The notes beneath the pieces are model-generated. The model saw only the letters and a list, made by a program, of their open reading frames with translations. It made no database searches and was not told the DNA's origin. From JAWSUT01 sp033549345 (lineage in GTDB: Bacteria; Bacillota; Dethiobacteria; Dethiobacterales; Dethiobacteraceae), in assembly GCA_033549345.1 (NCBI GenBank), contig JAWSUT010000003.1:62001-126000 (forward strand): a stretch of DNA of 64,000 bases. Direction: 5' to 3'. Positions 7,731 through 20,290 of this stretch are shown piece by piece. The position numbers and the translations under genes were made by a program. The stretch's first letter is position 1. The number at the start of each line of letters is the position of its first letter.

Positions 7731-10490
7731 ATGAGCAAGGCAGTACTGAAAATAGGCCAAATGACCTGCACCGCTTGTGCACGTTCGGTGGAGAAGGCTT
7801 TGCAAAGTATCGAAGGAGTCAGTGAAGCCGGCGTTAATTTCCCTGCAGAAAAAGCGTACGTGACTTTTAATGCGGGGCAAACCGATACAGCGGCCATGGT
7901 GCGGGCCGTGGAAGGTGCCGGCTATTCAGCCGCAGTAATCGAGTCGGAAGACGAAGATACAGCACCAAAGTCATTACGCGCCACACTGAAGATTTCCAAC
8001 ATGACCTGCACCGCCTGTGCCCGTTCGGTGGAAAAGGCTTTGCAGAGTATCAATGGCGTAAATGAGGCTGCCGTTAATTTCCCTGCAGAGAAGGCGATTG
8101 TTAAATATGAACCGCAGATGGTTTCTGTGGATGTGCTGATCAAAGCTGTGGAAGATGCCGGGTATGGCGCCGAGCTTCTGGAAGGAGACGCCAGTCCGGA
8201 GGGCACTGTGACGGAAATCTACAATATTTCCGGCATGACCTGCACCACCTGCGCCCAGTCGGTGGAAAAGATCCTCAACGATGTGGACGGGGTGGAGTCA
8301 GCCAAGGTGAATTTTGCCAATAACAGACTGACACTGACCTATGTTACCGGTAAGACAAACCTGGATGAACTTCGTGAATTGGTTGAAGCTGCCGGCTATA
8401 CACTGGAAAAAGCCCGGGAGGTCCCGGCCGCCGGTGCGGAAGAGGACGATGAGAAAGAAGTGAAGGAAGCACGCCGGCGCATGATTTTGGCTGGTGTTCC
8501 CACGCTGATTATTGCCACCCTCATGATTATTAATATGTTTATCTACCGCTTTGATTTTTATCTCTACACCACAGTGGTGGCGATTCTGGCTTTTCCGGCC
8601 ATCTTTATTGCCGGCAGCAAGACGCATAAGGCCAGTATCAACGCTGTCAAGCACCTTAGCCCCAATATGGATGTGCTGGTGTCGCTGGGTTCGGTACCGC
8701 CATATCTGATCGGTCTCGCTTCATTTTTCATTCCGGTAACCACTTTTATTGAAATGGGTGCCAATATTATGTTCTTCCATCTGATCGGGCGTTATCTTGA
8801 AGCCCGTGCTAAGGGAAGTGCTTCCCAGGCGATTAAGAAGCTTTTGCAGATGGGTGCAAAAACCGCCCGTGTGATCCGTGACGGCGAAGAGGTGGAGATC
8901 CCAGCAGATACCCTGCAGCCCGGCGATGTCATGGTGATTCGTCCCGGTGAGAAAATCCCAACAGACGGACTGGTGGTCAAAGGGCGCAGTGCTGTGGACG
9001 AATCGATGGCCACCGGCGAATCACTGCCGGTGGAGAAAAAAGAAGGCAGTGAGGTCATCGGGGCCACCATCAATAAACAGGGACTGCTCCATGTGGAGGC
9101 CACCAAGGTTGGCAGAGACACATTTCTTTCCCAGGTCATCCGTATGGTGGAAGAAGCCCAGGGCTCCAAAGTGCCGATTCAGGAGTTTGCCGACCGTGTG
9201 ACGGGCTACTTTGTGCCGGCAATTATCCTGCTTTCCATCCTGACGTTTGTCACCTGGAGTATCTTTGGTGATTCCCTGCGCAACTGGCTCTACCTTGTGG
9301 AACCGGCCCTGCCCTGGGTCAACCCGGATGTGGGCCGCTTTACACTGGCGTATCTGGCATCCGCCGCAGTGCTGGTTATCTCCTGCCCCTGCGCACTGGG
9401 CCTTGCCACTCCCACCGCGCTGATGGTGGGCAGCGGGATTGGGGCGGAAAAGGGCGTACTGATCCGTCGCGGCGAAGCAATTCAAACCATGAAGGATGTG
9501 CGTGTCATTGCCTTTGACAAAACAGGCACACTGACAAAAGGCAAACCTGATGTGACTGATGTAAATGTAACCGGCGAGCTGTCAAAAGAGAGGCTGCTTA
9601 GCTACGCCGCCAGTGTGGAGTCAGCTTCGGAACATCCATTGGCCCACGCGGTGGTGGAAGCGATTAAAAATAAAGGCGTTCAGTTCGAGGAAGTGCAGGA
9701 GTTCACCTCCCATACCGGTAAAGGTGTCAGCGGGTTGGTAGCCGGACACCGGGTACTGGTTGGCAGCCGCCGCCTGATGGAAGACCACGGTATTGCAGCC
9801 GGCGGTTTGGGCAGGCAGATGGAACAGCTCGAAGAGCAGGGCAAGACCGTGGTGATTGTGGCTGTGGACGATTCTGCCGCCGGGATTATCGCTGTGGCTG
9901 ACACAATTAAGGAAGACAGCAGGGCCGCTGTGGCTGAGTTGAAGTCGCTGGGGCTGGAAACTGTCATGATTACCGGTGACAACAAGCGGACAGCGGCGGC
10001 CATCGGCAAACTGCTGGGTATTGACCATGTGGTGGCCGAAGTGCTGCCCGACGGCAAAGTGGCTGAAGTTAAGCGGCTGCAGAGCCAGTACGGCATGGTG
10101 GCCATGGTGGGTGACGGCATCAATGATGCCCCGGCGCTTAAACAGGCCAATGTGGGAATCGCCATCGGCACAGGCACCGATATCGCCATTGAAGCAGCGG
10201 ATATCACTCTGATTCGTGGTGACCTGGCAGGACTGATTACTGGCATCAAGCTCTCCCGGGGAACATTCAAAAAAATCCGTCAGAATTACTTTTGGGCCTG
10301 GGTCTACAACGCACTGGCTATCCCCATGGCGGCTCTTGGCATGCTGCACCCCATGATCGGCATGGCGGCCATGAGTATGAGCTCCGTCAACGTAGTGTGG
10401 AACTCCCTGCGTTTGCGCAGCTACAACATGGATGCGGAGTTTGAGCAGGAACTGCCGCAGCCGGTTTCCGGTAAAACCGCCGCTGCATAA
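7731..10490 (+). CDS. copA: Copper-exporting P1B-type ATPase CopA with three HMA domains
   Basis: This 919-aa ATPase exports Cu(I) from the cytosol. Three N-terminal metal-binding domains carry QMTCTAC, NMTCTAC and GMTCTTC; the usual number in bacterial CopA is one or two. The membrane CPC motif lies at residues 552-554, the phosphorylated Asp in DKTGT at 596, and the hinge is GDGINDAP. The C-terminal membrane pair keeps YNALAIPMA and [18 protein letters not shown]. The ATG at 7731 is preferred over a GTG at 7722 because GAAGGTG lies 6 bases before it. The gene stands alone with its own copper-type operator and a terminator. A CPH-type CopB is at 23235. Confidence 0.95.
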   Translation: MSKAVLKIGQMTCTACARSVEKALQSIEGVSEAGVNFPAEKAYVTFNAGQTDTAAMVRAVEGAGYSAAVIESEDEDTAPKSLRATLKISNMTCTACARSVEKALQSINGVNEAAVNFPAEKAIVKYEPQMVSVDVLIKAVEDAGYGAELLEGDASPEGTVTEIYNISGMTCTTCAQSVEKILNDVDGVESAKVNFANNRLTLTYVTGKTNLDELRELVEAAGYTLEKAREVPAAGAEEDDEKEVKEARRRMILAGVPTLIIATLMIINMFIYRFDFYLYTTVVAILAFPAIFIAGSKTHKASINAVKHLSPNMDVLVSLGSVPPYLIGLASFFIPVTTFIEMGANIMFFHLIGRYLEARAKGSASQAIKKLLQMGAKTARVIRDGEEVEIPADTLQPGDVMVIRPGEKIPTDGLVVKGRSAVDESMATGESLPVEKKEGSEVIGATINKQGLLHVEATKVGRDTFLSQVIRMVEEAQGSKVPIQEFADRVTGYFVPAIILLSILTFVTWSIFGDSLRNWLYLVEPALPWVNPDVGRFTLAYLASAAVLVISCPCALGLATPTALMVGSGIGAEKGVLIRRGEAIQTMKDVRVIAFDKTGTLTKGKPDVTDVNVTGELSKERLLSYAASVESASEHPLAHAVVEAIKNKGVQFEEVQEFTSHTGKGVSGLVAGHRVLVGSRRLMEDHGIAAGGLGRQMEQLEEQGKTVVIVAVDDSAAGIIAVADTIKEDSRAAVAELKSLGLETVMITGDNKRTAAAIGKLLGIDHVVAEVLPDGKVAEVKRLQSQYGMVAMVGDGINDAPALKQANVGIAIGTGTDIAIEAADITLIRGDLAGLITGIKLSRGTFKKIRQNYFWAWVYNALAIPMAALGMLHPMIGMAAMSMSSVNVVWNSLRLRSYNMDAEFEQELPQPVSGKTAAA
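7761..7856 (+). repeat. Internal duplication in copA, copy 1 (HMA1)
   Basis: This 96-bp stretch of HMA domain 1 recurs exactly 240 bp later (8001-8096) with about 14 mismatches by eye. The third HMA domain is much less similar, so domains 1 and 2 arose by recent duplication or are kept alike by gene conversion. Confidence 0.85.
8001..8096 (+). repeat. Internal duplication in copA, copy 2 (HMA2)
   Basis: Second copy of the 96-bp segment at 7761-7856, offset by 240 bp (80 codons), so the reading frame and domain spacing are preserved. Confidence 0.85.
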
Positions 10491-10502
10491 GAAAATAAGC
10501 AT

Positions 10503-10546
10503 AAAAATCCCGTCCGGCCAAATGGCCAGGCGGGATTTGCTTTTTT
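10503..10546. terminator. Bidirectional terminator between copA and the lipoprotein gene
   Basis: The outer stem AAATCCCG / CGGGATTT and inner stem GGCC-aaat-GGCC are followed by six T on the plus strand and an A run on the other side. Confidence 0.85.
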
Positions 10547-11357
10547 ACTGATCCTGTTGTTCTTCCAGTTCGCGCAGCAGATTTTCCAGTTCAGCCCAGT
10601 CGGAAACATCCATGTCTTCCAGATTATAATCATCCATGAAGTCGAATTCGTATTCATCAAGCAGGTTACCCATATCCATAATTTCCGCTCCTGCCGGCGG
10701 GGTAAAAGAGAACCTGTCGTCAGGAAGGTCGGGATTTATTGCAAATGTTTTGTAGGTGGCTGTAAAAGAAATGTCTTCTACCGTCAGTTCATAGCTGACC
10801 GGAAACCAGGTTTCAGCGTCAATCCACCATGTCATGTTAAAATCCAGCCGCTCATTTACATCTCTGGGTATCACATCGAGAATATGGGTTTCCCGCCCGG
10901 CAAAATCCGCCGTGCCCTCGTAGGTAAAATCAAAGAGCTCCTCCGGTTCGGTGATAAAAGTAAACATATCCAACGTCAGATTGTTATCCTCGAAGGCGGC
11001 CTGGACGTCCATATCCATCCTCAGGACGGAGTGGTCCGCTTCGGTATACATCCAGAGAGTTTTGCCGTCAAACACATGAATGAAGGTCCCGACATCCGCA
11101 ACGTCCGATTCCAAACGATAACGGCCGTCACTGTCAAACCACACGGCAAACTCTTCGGGTTCTGTCATGCCCTCCATCGTCGATGTCATTTCCATCTCAC
11201 CATAAAATGTTTCCAGGGACACCCCGCTGCTTTGGATGTTTGCCAACAGTTCCTGCAGTTCAATGGTGGCTTCATTTGCAGTGTCCTGGCTGCTGCAGCC
11301 TGAAATCACGGCTGCCAGCAGAAACAGGAAAAGTATAATTAAACCGGCGTTCCTCAC
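10545..11357 (-). CDS. Lipoprotein, LolA/LppX-like fold
   Basis: This 270-aa protein has a lipoprotein signal (hydrophobic stretch to VISGC, Cys at residue 21). A region like the LolA/LppX outer-membrane lipoprotein-sorting fold follows: YGEMEMTSTMEG, then FDSDGRYRLE, VFDGKTLWMY and TWWIDAETWFPVSYEL. Gram-positive proteins of this kind are membrane-anchored on the outside and may bind lipids. The C-terminal ~45 residues are extremely acidic. Translation starts at GTG, with AAGGAGG 8 bases upstream; the ATG two bases earlier runs straight into a stop codon. The role is unknown. Confidence 0.7.
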   Translation of the reverse strand: MRNAGLIILFLFLLAAVISGCSSQDTANEATIELQELLANIQSSGVSLETFYGEMEMTSTMEGMTEPEEFAVWFDSDGRYRLESDVADVGTFIHVFDGKTLWMYTEADHSVLRMDMDVQAAFEDNNLTLDMFTFITEPEELFDFTYEGTADFAGRETHILDVIPRDVNERLDFNMTWWIDAETWFPVSYELTVEDISFTATYKTFAINPDLPDDRFSFTPPAGAEIMDMGNLLDEYEFDFMDDYNLEDMDVSDWAELENLLRELEEQQDQ

Positions 11358-11466
11358 ATAACTGGCCTCCTTCTAAACAGGTTTATTCTACCATGTTTTC
11401 CGCATTTGGCAAAGAAAAAGGATTTGGCAAAACAGGCAGAGAATACAATGAACCGGAGGTTTTACG

Positions 11467-11889
11467 ATGAACCAGGTTAGTGAGCTGCTCAAAAATACGC
11501 ATGTCCGTCTTTGTGACGAAGAGTTTTTTATCGTCGGCTGCGAACCCGGTGAACGCCAAATCGCTGTGGGCATTGCCGGTGAAGACGGTGTTGTTTCCCT
11601 GGTATTTCTGCCACGAGAAGTGACAATTATCTTAACGGCCAGGCTATGGCAGCGTGTAGGCGGGCGGTTTAACACAGCCCGGATTGAAACGGGATACCGC
11701 CTTATAACACTGGACATCAGTCTGCCCTGGGATGTGGTTGGCTACCTGGCGCGTGTAACAGAAGCGCTGGCTGCCGGAGGAGTCAGTGTGGGGGTGATTT
11801 CCAGTTACGCGTCCGACCATCTTCTGGTTGGGGAAGAGGTGCTGCCGGCAGCACTGAGGATTTTAAAAAACCTGGGCTGCCGTGTTTAG
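11467..11889 (+). CDS. ACT-domain protein
   Basis: This 140-aa protein has a C-terminal ACT-like half (YRLITLDISLPWDVVGYLARVTEALAAGGVSVGVISSYASDHLLVGEE), the pattern of ACT_7/CASTOR-type small-molecule sensors. The N-terminal half reads like a first, degenerate ACT repeat. There is no enzyme domain. GGAGGT lies 8 bases before the ATG. Such stand-alone proteins are usually annotated only as ACT domain proteins; the ligand, probably an amino acid, is unknown. Confidence 0.75.
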   Translation: MNQVSELLKNTHVRLCDEEFFIVGCEPGERQIAVGIAGEDGVVSLVFLPREVTIILTARLWQRVGGRFNTARIETGYRLITLDISLPWDVVGYLARVTEALAAGGVSVGVISSYASDHLLVGEEVLPAALRILKNLGCRV

Positions 11890-11982
11890 ATGTCAGCCGA
11901 ATGGGAAATGAATACTTGTCAGGAAGGATTTAACCCGGCTTCTCACGAATAATAGTATAGCAATCAGCCGGAGGTGAGATAG

Positions 11983-12285
11983 GTGGCCAATCCCAAACTG
12001 AAGGACGAAGGCATGGATATGCTCTGCCGGGCCGTTTTGCTTTTGGACACGGAAGAGGAATGCTATCAGTTCTTTGAGGATGTTTGTACGATCAGTGAGT
12101 TAAAAGCCATGGCCCAGCGCCTTCAGGTTGCCCGGATGCTGGAACAGGGAAAGACGTATCAGCAAATAGAAAACGACACAGGAGCCAGCACTGCCACCAT
12201 TAGCCGTGTGAAGCGTTATCTGCATTATGGCGCGGGCGGATACGGACTGGTGCTTGCCCGCTTAAGCGAGCAGGAAACAAAGTAG
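11983..12285 (+). CDS. yerC: YerC/YecD family TrpR-like regulator
   Basis: This 100-aa protein belongs to the TrpR-related YerC family. The helix-turn-helix is visible as LEQGKTYQQIENDTGASTATISRVKRYL, after the ISELKAMAQRLQVARML dimer helix. The start is GTG with GGAGGTGA upstream. The order yerC, pcrA, ligA, then gatCAB further on, matches the Bacillus arrangement and supports the name. The ligand is not known for the family. A hairpin terminator separates it from pcrA. Confidence 0.9.
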   Translation: MANPKLKDEGMDMLCRAVLLLDTEEECYQFFEDVCTISELKAMAQRLQVARMLEQGKTYQQIENDTGASTATISRVKRYLHYGAGGYGLVLARLSEQETK

Positions 12286-12297
12286 AACGAGATGAAG

Positions 12298-12320
12298 AAA
12301 GCAGTTCGCGCTGCTTTTTT
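12298..12320 (+). terminator. Terminator between yerC and pcrA
   Basis: A stem of AAAGCAG / CTGCTTT with a 6-nt loop ends in T6. It overlaps the upstream in-frame codons of pcrA, which argues for the downstream pcrA start at 12349. Confidence 0.55.
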
Positions 12321-12348
12321 CTGCTTAAGAGAAACAGGGGAGGCTGTT

Positions 12349-16490
<4,142 letters not shown>

Positions 16491-16529
16491 AATTTCTGTG
16501 GCAAGCAGGGAATTTTTTCCCGCATACAG

Positions 16530-16562
16530 AAATAAGGACACAACTGCGTGTCCTTATTTTTT
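16530..16562 (+). terminator. Terminator of the pcrA-ligA operon
   Basis: A 12-bp perfect stem, AAATAAGGACAC / GTGTCCTTATTT, with a 6-nt loop, ends in a T tract. Confidence 0.85.
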
Positions 16563-16594
16563 AGAAGAGCTTATTTTTTCAAAGGAGGCCCATC

Positions 16595-17194
16595 ATGAGA
16601 AACAGGGGAGCCATTATTATTCTGATATTTTTAGCCGTGAACGCTCTGGTGCTTTCATTTATTCCGCCTGTGCAGCAGTTGGGCTCATGGATCCGGTTGA
16701 TTATCTTTCATGGTATATTGAGCATTGCCGGTCTGTATACAATTTATGCCGCAGGTATTCTCGGGGTGCTGTATCTTGTGCTGGGCAATAAAGGCTTTGG
16801 CCGGTGGTCGGGGGAGTTGGGCCTTATTTCCGTTGTGGTCTGGCTTGTGGGGACCCTGTTATCCTTTGTTTCCATGCAGGTGGCCTGGGGCGGCCTGATG
16901 TGGACCGAGCCGCGCACCATTGCTGCTGTGACGATAGTCGTTCTTGGCTTGGGCAAGGAATACCTTGTTCGCAGCGGCGGTGGGAAAATAAAAACCTTTG
17001 CTATGGCCAATTTAGGGTTTGCCGCAGCTGTATTGTTAATCCGCCAGACACTGGAGTTTGTTATGCATCCGGATAATCCAATCGGCACATCGGATTCGGC
17101 GGTGATTCGCCTGCTGCCCATGGTCATGCTGGGCTTTACGCTGCTGGCTATTGCACAGTTTTGCCGCTGGCGCCTAGCTCAGCGCATCAATTAA
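16595..17194 (+). CDS. CcmC-like cytochrome c assembly membrane protein
   Basis: This 199-aa protein has six predicted membrane helices. The layout resembles CcmC: RLIIFHGILSIAGLYTIYAAG in helix 2 matches the haem-ligand His region (R..Y.HVP.A), VAWGGLMWTEPRT matches the tryptophan-rich haem-handling loop, and EFVMHPDNP supplies the second His. The Trp-rich motif is reduced compared with true CcmC, so this is a divergent member; a haem-handling role is inferred. A small diheme cytochrome gene lies 1 kb downstream. AAAGGAGG precedes the ATG. The last 21 bases overlap the convergent gene at 17174. Confidence 0.6.
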   Translation: MRNRGAIIILIFLAVNALVLSFIPPVQQLGSWIRLIIFHGILSIAGLYTIYAAGILGVLYLVLGNKGFGRWSGELGLISVVVWLVGTLLSFVSMQVAWGGLMWTEPRTIAAVTIVVLGLGKEYLVRSGGGKIKTFAMANLGFAAAVLLIRQTLEFVMHPDNPIGTSDSAVIRLLPMVMLGFTLLAIAQFCRWRLAQRIN

Positions 17195-17689
17195 TGTGCG
17201 GCAAAAAGCAGGCAGGTCTGCCGGCTGCCGTGAAGTAATTACATTACCGTCCTGAATCACTTCGGCGTCAACATATTCAGCACCGGCATTTTCCACATCA
17301 TCCCGGATGGAGAAAAAGCAGGTAGCCTGGCGGCCTTTGAGCGCACCGGCGGATACAAGCATCCAGGGACCGTGGCAGATGGCCGCAACCGGATGGCCGG
17401 CATGATATATTTTTTGCACCAGCTCCACCATCTCCCGGGAGCGGCGCATTTTGTCCGGGGAGAAGCCACCGGGAATCACAAGGGCATCATAGTCCTCACC
17501 CAGGGCGTTGGCTGCGGTGACCGTAGCGACAGCTTCTGCACCGTGCTTACTCTTGTATGACTTTTTCTCCGGCGCCACCGTGACCACCTCGGCCCCTTCT
17601 TCCAGCAGACGGTAATAAGGGTACCAGTATTCGTTGTCCTCATAAAGGTCTTCCACCAGAAGAGCAATTCGTTTACCTTTCAGTTTCAT
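17174..17689 (-). CDS. DJ-1/PfpI family protein
   Basis: This 171-aa protein has the flavodoxin-like DJ-1/PfpI fold. It carries the nucleophile elbow AAICHGPW with the reactive Cys near residue 104, the IPGGFSPD turn, and an early acidic residue (VEDLYEDNEYWYPYYRL). Close relatives of the YhbO/PfpI type are described as deglycases, chaperones or proteases; which applies here cannot be read from sequence. An AGGTGG site precedes the ATG. A 15-bp inverted repeat lies upstream in the divergent intergenic region. Confidence 0.85.
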   Translation of the reverse strand: MKLKGKRIALLVEDLYEDNEYWYPYYRLLEEGAEVVTVAPEKKSYKSKHGAEAVATVTAANALGEDYDALVIPGGFSPDKMRRSREMVELVQKIYHAGHPVAAICHGPWMLVSAGALKGRQATCFFSIRDDVENAGAEYVDAEVIQDGNVITSRQPADLPAFCRTLIDALS

Positions 17690-17716
17690 CTAAGTTACCA
17701 CCTTTCGTTTCATTCA

Positions 17717-17731
17717 CTGTTATTGTAACAG
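17717..17731. promoter_or_regulatory. Inverted repeat between divergent genes
   Basis: Perfect CTGTTA-TTG-TAACAG palindrome in the 94-bp gap between the PfpI gene and the gene at 17784. It could be an operator for either; no regulator is assigned. Confidence 0.3.
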
Positions 17732-17783
17732 ACAAAGCCTGACGTTTTATTAATGCGGTATTGTAAAAGACAGGAGGTTACCT

Positions 17784-18074
17784 ATGATTATCAGTTTGGT
17801 TGCCGGAATATGTATGGTGCTTCTCCTGGCTGCCGCCGCAGCACTGAGGCAGGATATGTCATCCTTTCAAAACGCCGCTCTGGCTATCAGCCTGCTCAGT
17901 TTTGCAGGAGCCGGGGTGCTGACCAACGCATTTAACAGCGGAGACAAAGCGCGCGCCAATTTTGCCACGGAAGACAAAGCAGACAGACAGGCCAGAACTA
18001 CCTGGGCCGGGAGACTGTTTTTTTTCGGTCTGCCCCTTTTTGTTGCTTTGATACTTAGTTACAAGTTCTTCTAA
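17784..18074 (+). CDS. Small two-helix membrane protein, DUF5316-like
   Basis: This 96-aa protein has a hydrophobic helix at each end. Between them lies NSGDKARANFATEDKADRQAR, a pattern I associate with DUF5316-type small membrane proteins; this match is from memory. CAGGAGG precedes the ATG and a strong terminator follows, so it is a single-gene unit. No function is known. Confidence 0.65.
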   Translation: MIISLVAGICMVLLLAAAAALRQDMSSFQNAALAISLLSFAGAGVLTNAFNSGDKARANFATEDKADRQARTTWAGRLFFFGLPLFVALILSYKFF

Positions 18075-18082
18075 AAAGCAGT

Positions 18083-18111
18083 AAACCGGCACATGTTGTG
18101 CCGGTTTTTTT
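18083..18111 (+). terminator. Terminator
   Basis: AACCGGCACA / TGTGCCGGTT perfect stem with a 3-nt loop and a T tract. Confidence 0.85.
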
Positions 18112-18176
18112 CTGACTGACATACATATTCCCCTATAGAGAATACTAACTGAAAACAGAGATGGAGGCTAGCGAAC

Positions 18177-18422
18177 ATGAGTCGAATAACATTTATTATT
18201 CTGGCGGTTGTTGTGATGGCTCTTGTGGGATTCTATGTCCGCGCCGGTATCGAGCCCACGGACCCGCCTCAGGCCACCGGCCCGGCAACACCAGCCGGTC
18301 ATGACATTACAGGTGCCCATGCCAACTGCCTGGCCTGTCACAGCAATATTGTCCCGTCCCATGACGAGAAGTTTGGTGAGGGAGCCTATGATGACTGTCT
18401 GAGCTGTCATCCGCAGGAATAA
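18177..18422 (+). CDS. Small membrane-anchored diheme c-type cytochrome
   Basis: This 81-aa protein has an N-terminal helix (residues 3-22) that anchors or exports it, a proline-rich linker, and two haem c motifs, CLACH and CLSCH, only ~30 residues apart. Extra His residues (GHDITGAHANC, PSHDEKF) could be distal ligands. Multihaem cytochromes of this size shuttle electrons at the outer face of the membrane. Co-location with the CcmC-like gene is suggestive. GGAGG lies upstream and a terminator follows. The partner reductase is not in the window. Confidence 0.85.
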   Translation: MSRITFIILAVVVMALVGFYVRAGIEPTDPPQATGPATPAGHDITGAHANCLACHSNIVPSHDEKFGEGAYDDCLSCHPQE

Positions 18423-18429
18423 GAAAAGT

Positions 18430-18462
18430 AAGGCACCGCTAAAAATAAGCGATGCCTTTTTT
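18430..18462. terminator. Bidirectional terminator
   Basis: An 11-bp stem with one mismatch (AAGGCACCGCT / AGCGATGCCTT) with T runs serves the cytochrome gene and the convergent SDR gene. Confidence 0.75.
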
Positions 18463-18472
18463 ATTTAAAATT

Positions 18473-19426
18473 TTAGCGGCAGGTTACCACAAAGTCCTTT
18501 ACTCTTGCCGCGGCGCTTTTGCGTAAAAAACCCTGCTCTGCAGCCCAGCAAATTGTTTCCCGCCAGTAGCGGTCAATGGGCTCGGGATCAAAACCGAGAT
18601 CGTTTCTGGCCTTCTCATTGGAGGCAATCCAGTTCCAGGTCAGATAATTTTCGATGAACTCCCCGGTTAGGGCTTCGTTGTTTCCTCCCGGCAGTGAGGC
18701 ACGGAGATGAATTGACAAAAGTATTAACGGCAGGGGAACAACCACATTTCTGACAGGAGGCAACCCCGATAGCTCTGAAAAGAGCGTAAGTGTGTCATGC
18801 AAAGTCAAGTGTTTGCTGCTAGCCAGATTGTAGATTTCACCGGCTTTTCCCTTCTCCATGGCTAACATGCAGCCTGCCGCCGCATCATCCACACCAATAA
18901 AGTTGTATAAATAGTCCCGGCCGCAGGGAATGGTACGGCCCGAACTGTTGGCGTAGGCGGCAAACCAAAGGGCCGGAAAACGCATGCCTTTGCCAACCAG
19001 GCATGTCGGGCGGACAATGACCACATCCAGATTCTCTTCTGCTGCGATGCGCAGGGCCGACTCTTCAGCCATCCGCTTTGTTTCCTGATACGGCGCAGGC
19101 AGGGGGGCAGGTGTATCGTCTTCTGTGCGAATTTGAATGTTTTGATCGGGCCCGGCCGCCGCGATGCTGGAAACAATCAGTGTCTTTTTTACACCGGCCG
19201 CCGCCGCGTTACGCAGCACCTTCTCCGTGGCCACAACATTTGTTTCGTAGAAATCCTGGGACGTGTTGGTCAGGTCAAAATGCTCAAGACAATGATAAAC
19301 GGATTGGCAGCCTTGCAAGTTCATATCTTCAATGTTGTCAATTTCCCTCACTTCTTCACCGCGGTCGCTAAGACGTTTGACTATCTTTGCTCCAAGCGGA
19401 CTGCCTGCTCCGGTTACTGCAATCAT
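18473..19426 (-). CDS. NAD(P)-dependent epimerase/dehydratase (extended SDR)
   Basis: This 317-aa Rossmann-fold protein has the dinucleotide motif TGAGSPLG at residues 5-12, the active-site YQETK (Tyr-x3-Lys), and a preceding VSSIAAAG serine. This is the extended short-chain dehydrogenase layout of sugar-nucleotide epimerases, dihydroflavonol reductase-like enzymes and 3-beta-HSD relatives. The GVDDAAAGCMLAMEKGKAGEIYNLAS segment is typical of the family. The substrate is unknown. It is a single gene between terminators. Confidence 0.85.
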   Translation of the reverse strand: MIAVTGAGSPLGAKIVKRLSDRGEEVREIDNIEDMNLQGCQSVYHCLEHFDLTNTSQDFYETNVVATEKVLRNAAAAGVKKTLIVSSIAAAGPDQNIQIRTEDDTPAPLPAPYQETKRMAEESALRIAAEENLDVVIVRPTCLVGKGMRFPALWFAAYANSSGRTIPCGRDYLYNFIGVDDAAAGCMLAMEKGKAGEIYNLASSKHLTLHDTLTLFSELSGLPPVRNVVVPLPLILLSIHLRASLPGGNNEALTGEFIENYLTWNWIASNEKARNDLGFDPEPIDRYWRETICWAAEQGFLRKSAAARVKDFVVTCR

Positions 19427-19452
19427 ATAGCGCCTCCCTAAGCCTTTTTCAC

Positions 19453-19481
19453 ATTATAACCTATGCAGGCAAAAAAATAAA
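19453..19481 (-). promoter_or_regulatory. Probable promoter of the SDR gene
   Basis: On the minus strand there is a consensus TATAAT -10 box, with TTTATT 17 bp before it as a weak -35 box. Confidence 0.35.
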
Positions 19482-19505
19482 GAATTTTCAGACATGACGT
19501 CAAAG

Positions 19506-19534
19506 TTGTCCAAGTAAACCTGTTATGGTATAAT
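19506..19534 (+). promoter_or_regulatory. Sigma-A promoter of the thioesterase-gatCAB operon
   Basis: TTGTCC, 17 bp, TATAAT, 35 bp upstream of the thioesterase ATG. Confidence 0.75.
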
Positions 19535-19568
19535 TTGCCCATGGTTACACGATGGGGAGTGGCAGCAG

Positions 19569-19988
19569 ATGAAATTTGAAGACGGTAACCGCTGTTTTGT
19601 TTGCGGAAAAGGTAACCCTCACGGTTTGCAGTTGGAATTCTGGCGGGACGGTGATAACTACATTACTGAGTTTTATACTGATGAGCGTTATCAGGGGTAC
19701 AGCGGCGTCACTCACGGCGGCATTACCGCGACGATACTTGATGAGGTAATGGCCAAGCACCTGACCACACAGGGACTCGGTGTAGTAACAGCCGGTATGG
19801 AACTCCGCTACAGGAAACCTGTACCCACAGGGGTGATGATTCGCTTTGTGGCGCAGCTGGATGAACACAGACGCAATATCTATAAAATGTCTGCCCGTGC
19901 GTATTTACCAGACGGTGGTGTGGCCGTCGAAGCAACGGCAAAATTTGTGCAAATCGGGAAAATAGAGAACGAGCAAGGGGGGGCATAA
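19569..19988 (+). CDS. PaaI-type hotdog thioesterase
   Basis: This 139-aa hotdog-fold protein starts with CFVCGKGNPHGLQLEF, the CxxCGxxNPxGL signature of a PaaI/YbgC-related group. THGGITATILDEVMA follows, where the catalytic region with its Asp/Glu lies. It probably hydrolyses an acyl-CoA. It ends one base before gatC and shares its promoter, although no functional link to tRNA amidation is known. Confidence 0.85.
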   Translation: MKFEDGNRCFVCGKGNPHGLQLEFWRDGDNYITEFYTDERYQGYSGVTHGGITATILDEVMAKHLTTQGLGVVTAGMELRYRKPVPTGVMIRFVAQLDEHRRNIYKMSARAYLPDGGVAVEATAKFVQIGKIENEQGGA

Positions 19989-19989
19989 G

Positions 19990-20277
19990 ATGAAAATTAC
20001 CCGCGATGAAGTGGCCCATGTGGCACGATTGGCAAGGTTGGAAATGGCTGAAGCCGAGATGGACGAGTTCACCGGCACACTCAACGCGATTCTGGAGTAT
20101 GCAGGCAAGCTGAACAGGATTGACACCAAAGATATTTTGCCCACGGCACATGTGCTGCCGCTAAAAAATGTGTTCCGGGAAGATAAAACCCGGCCCTGTC
20201 TGCCCAGGGAAGAAGCACTGGCCAATGCTCCGGAAGAAGAAGACGGCATGTTCCGTGTGCCGCGCGTGATTGAGTAG
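19990..20277 (+). CDS. gatC: Asp-tRNA(Asn)/Glu-tRNA(Gln) amidotransferase subunit C
   Basis: This 95-aa protein holds GatA and GatB together in the GatCAB complex. [17 protein letters not shown] at the N-terminus and [25 protein letters not shown] at the C-terminus are family hallmarks. It starts one base after the thioesterase stop and is followed by gatA. The complex supplies Gln-tRNA(Gln) in organisms lacking GlnRS, and Asn-tRNA(Asn) where needed. Confidence 0.97.
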   Translation: MKITRDEVAHVARLARLEMAEAEMDEFTGTLNAILEYAGKLNRIDTKDILPTAHVLPLKNVFREDKTRPCLPREEALANAPEEEDGMFRVPRVIE

Positions 20278-20290
20278 GGAGGAGATTATT

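Noticed and set aside
9621..10502. 293-codon minus-strand frame opposite copA
   Set aside because: Shadow of the copA reading frame; low-complexity His/Asn/Gly composition and no start signals.
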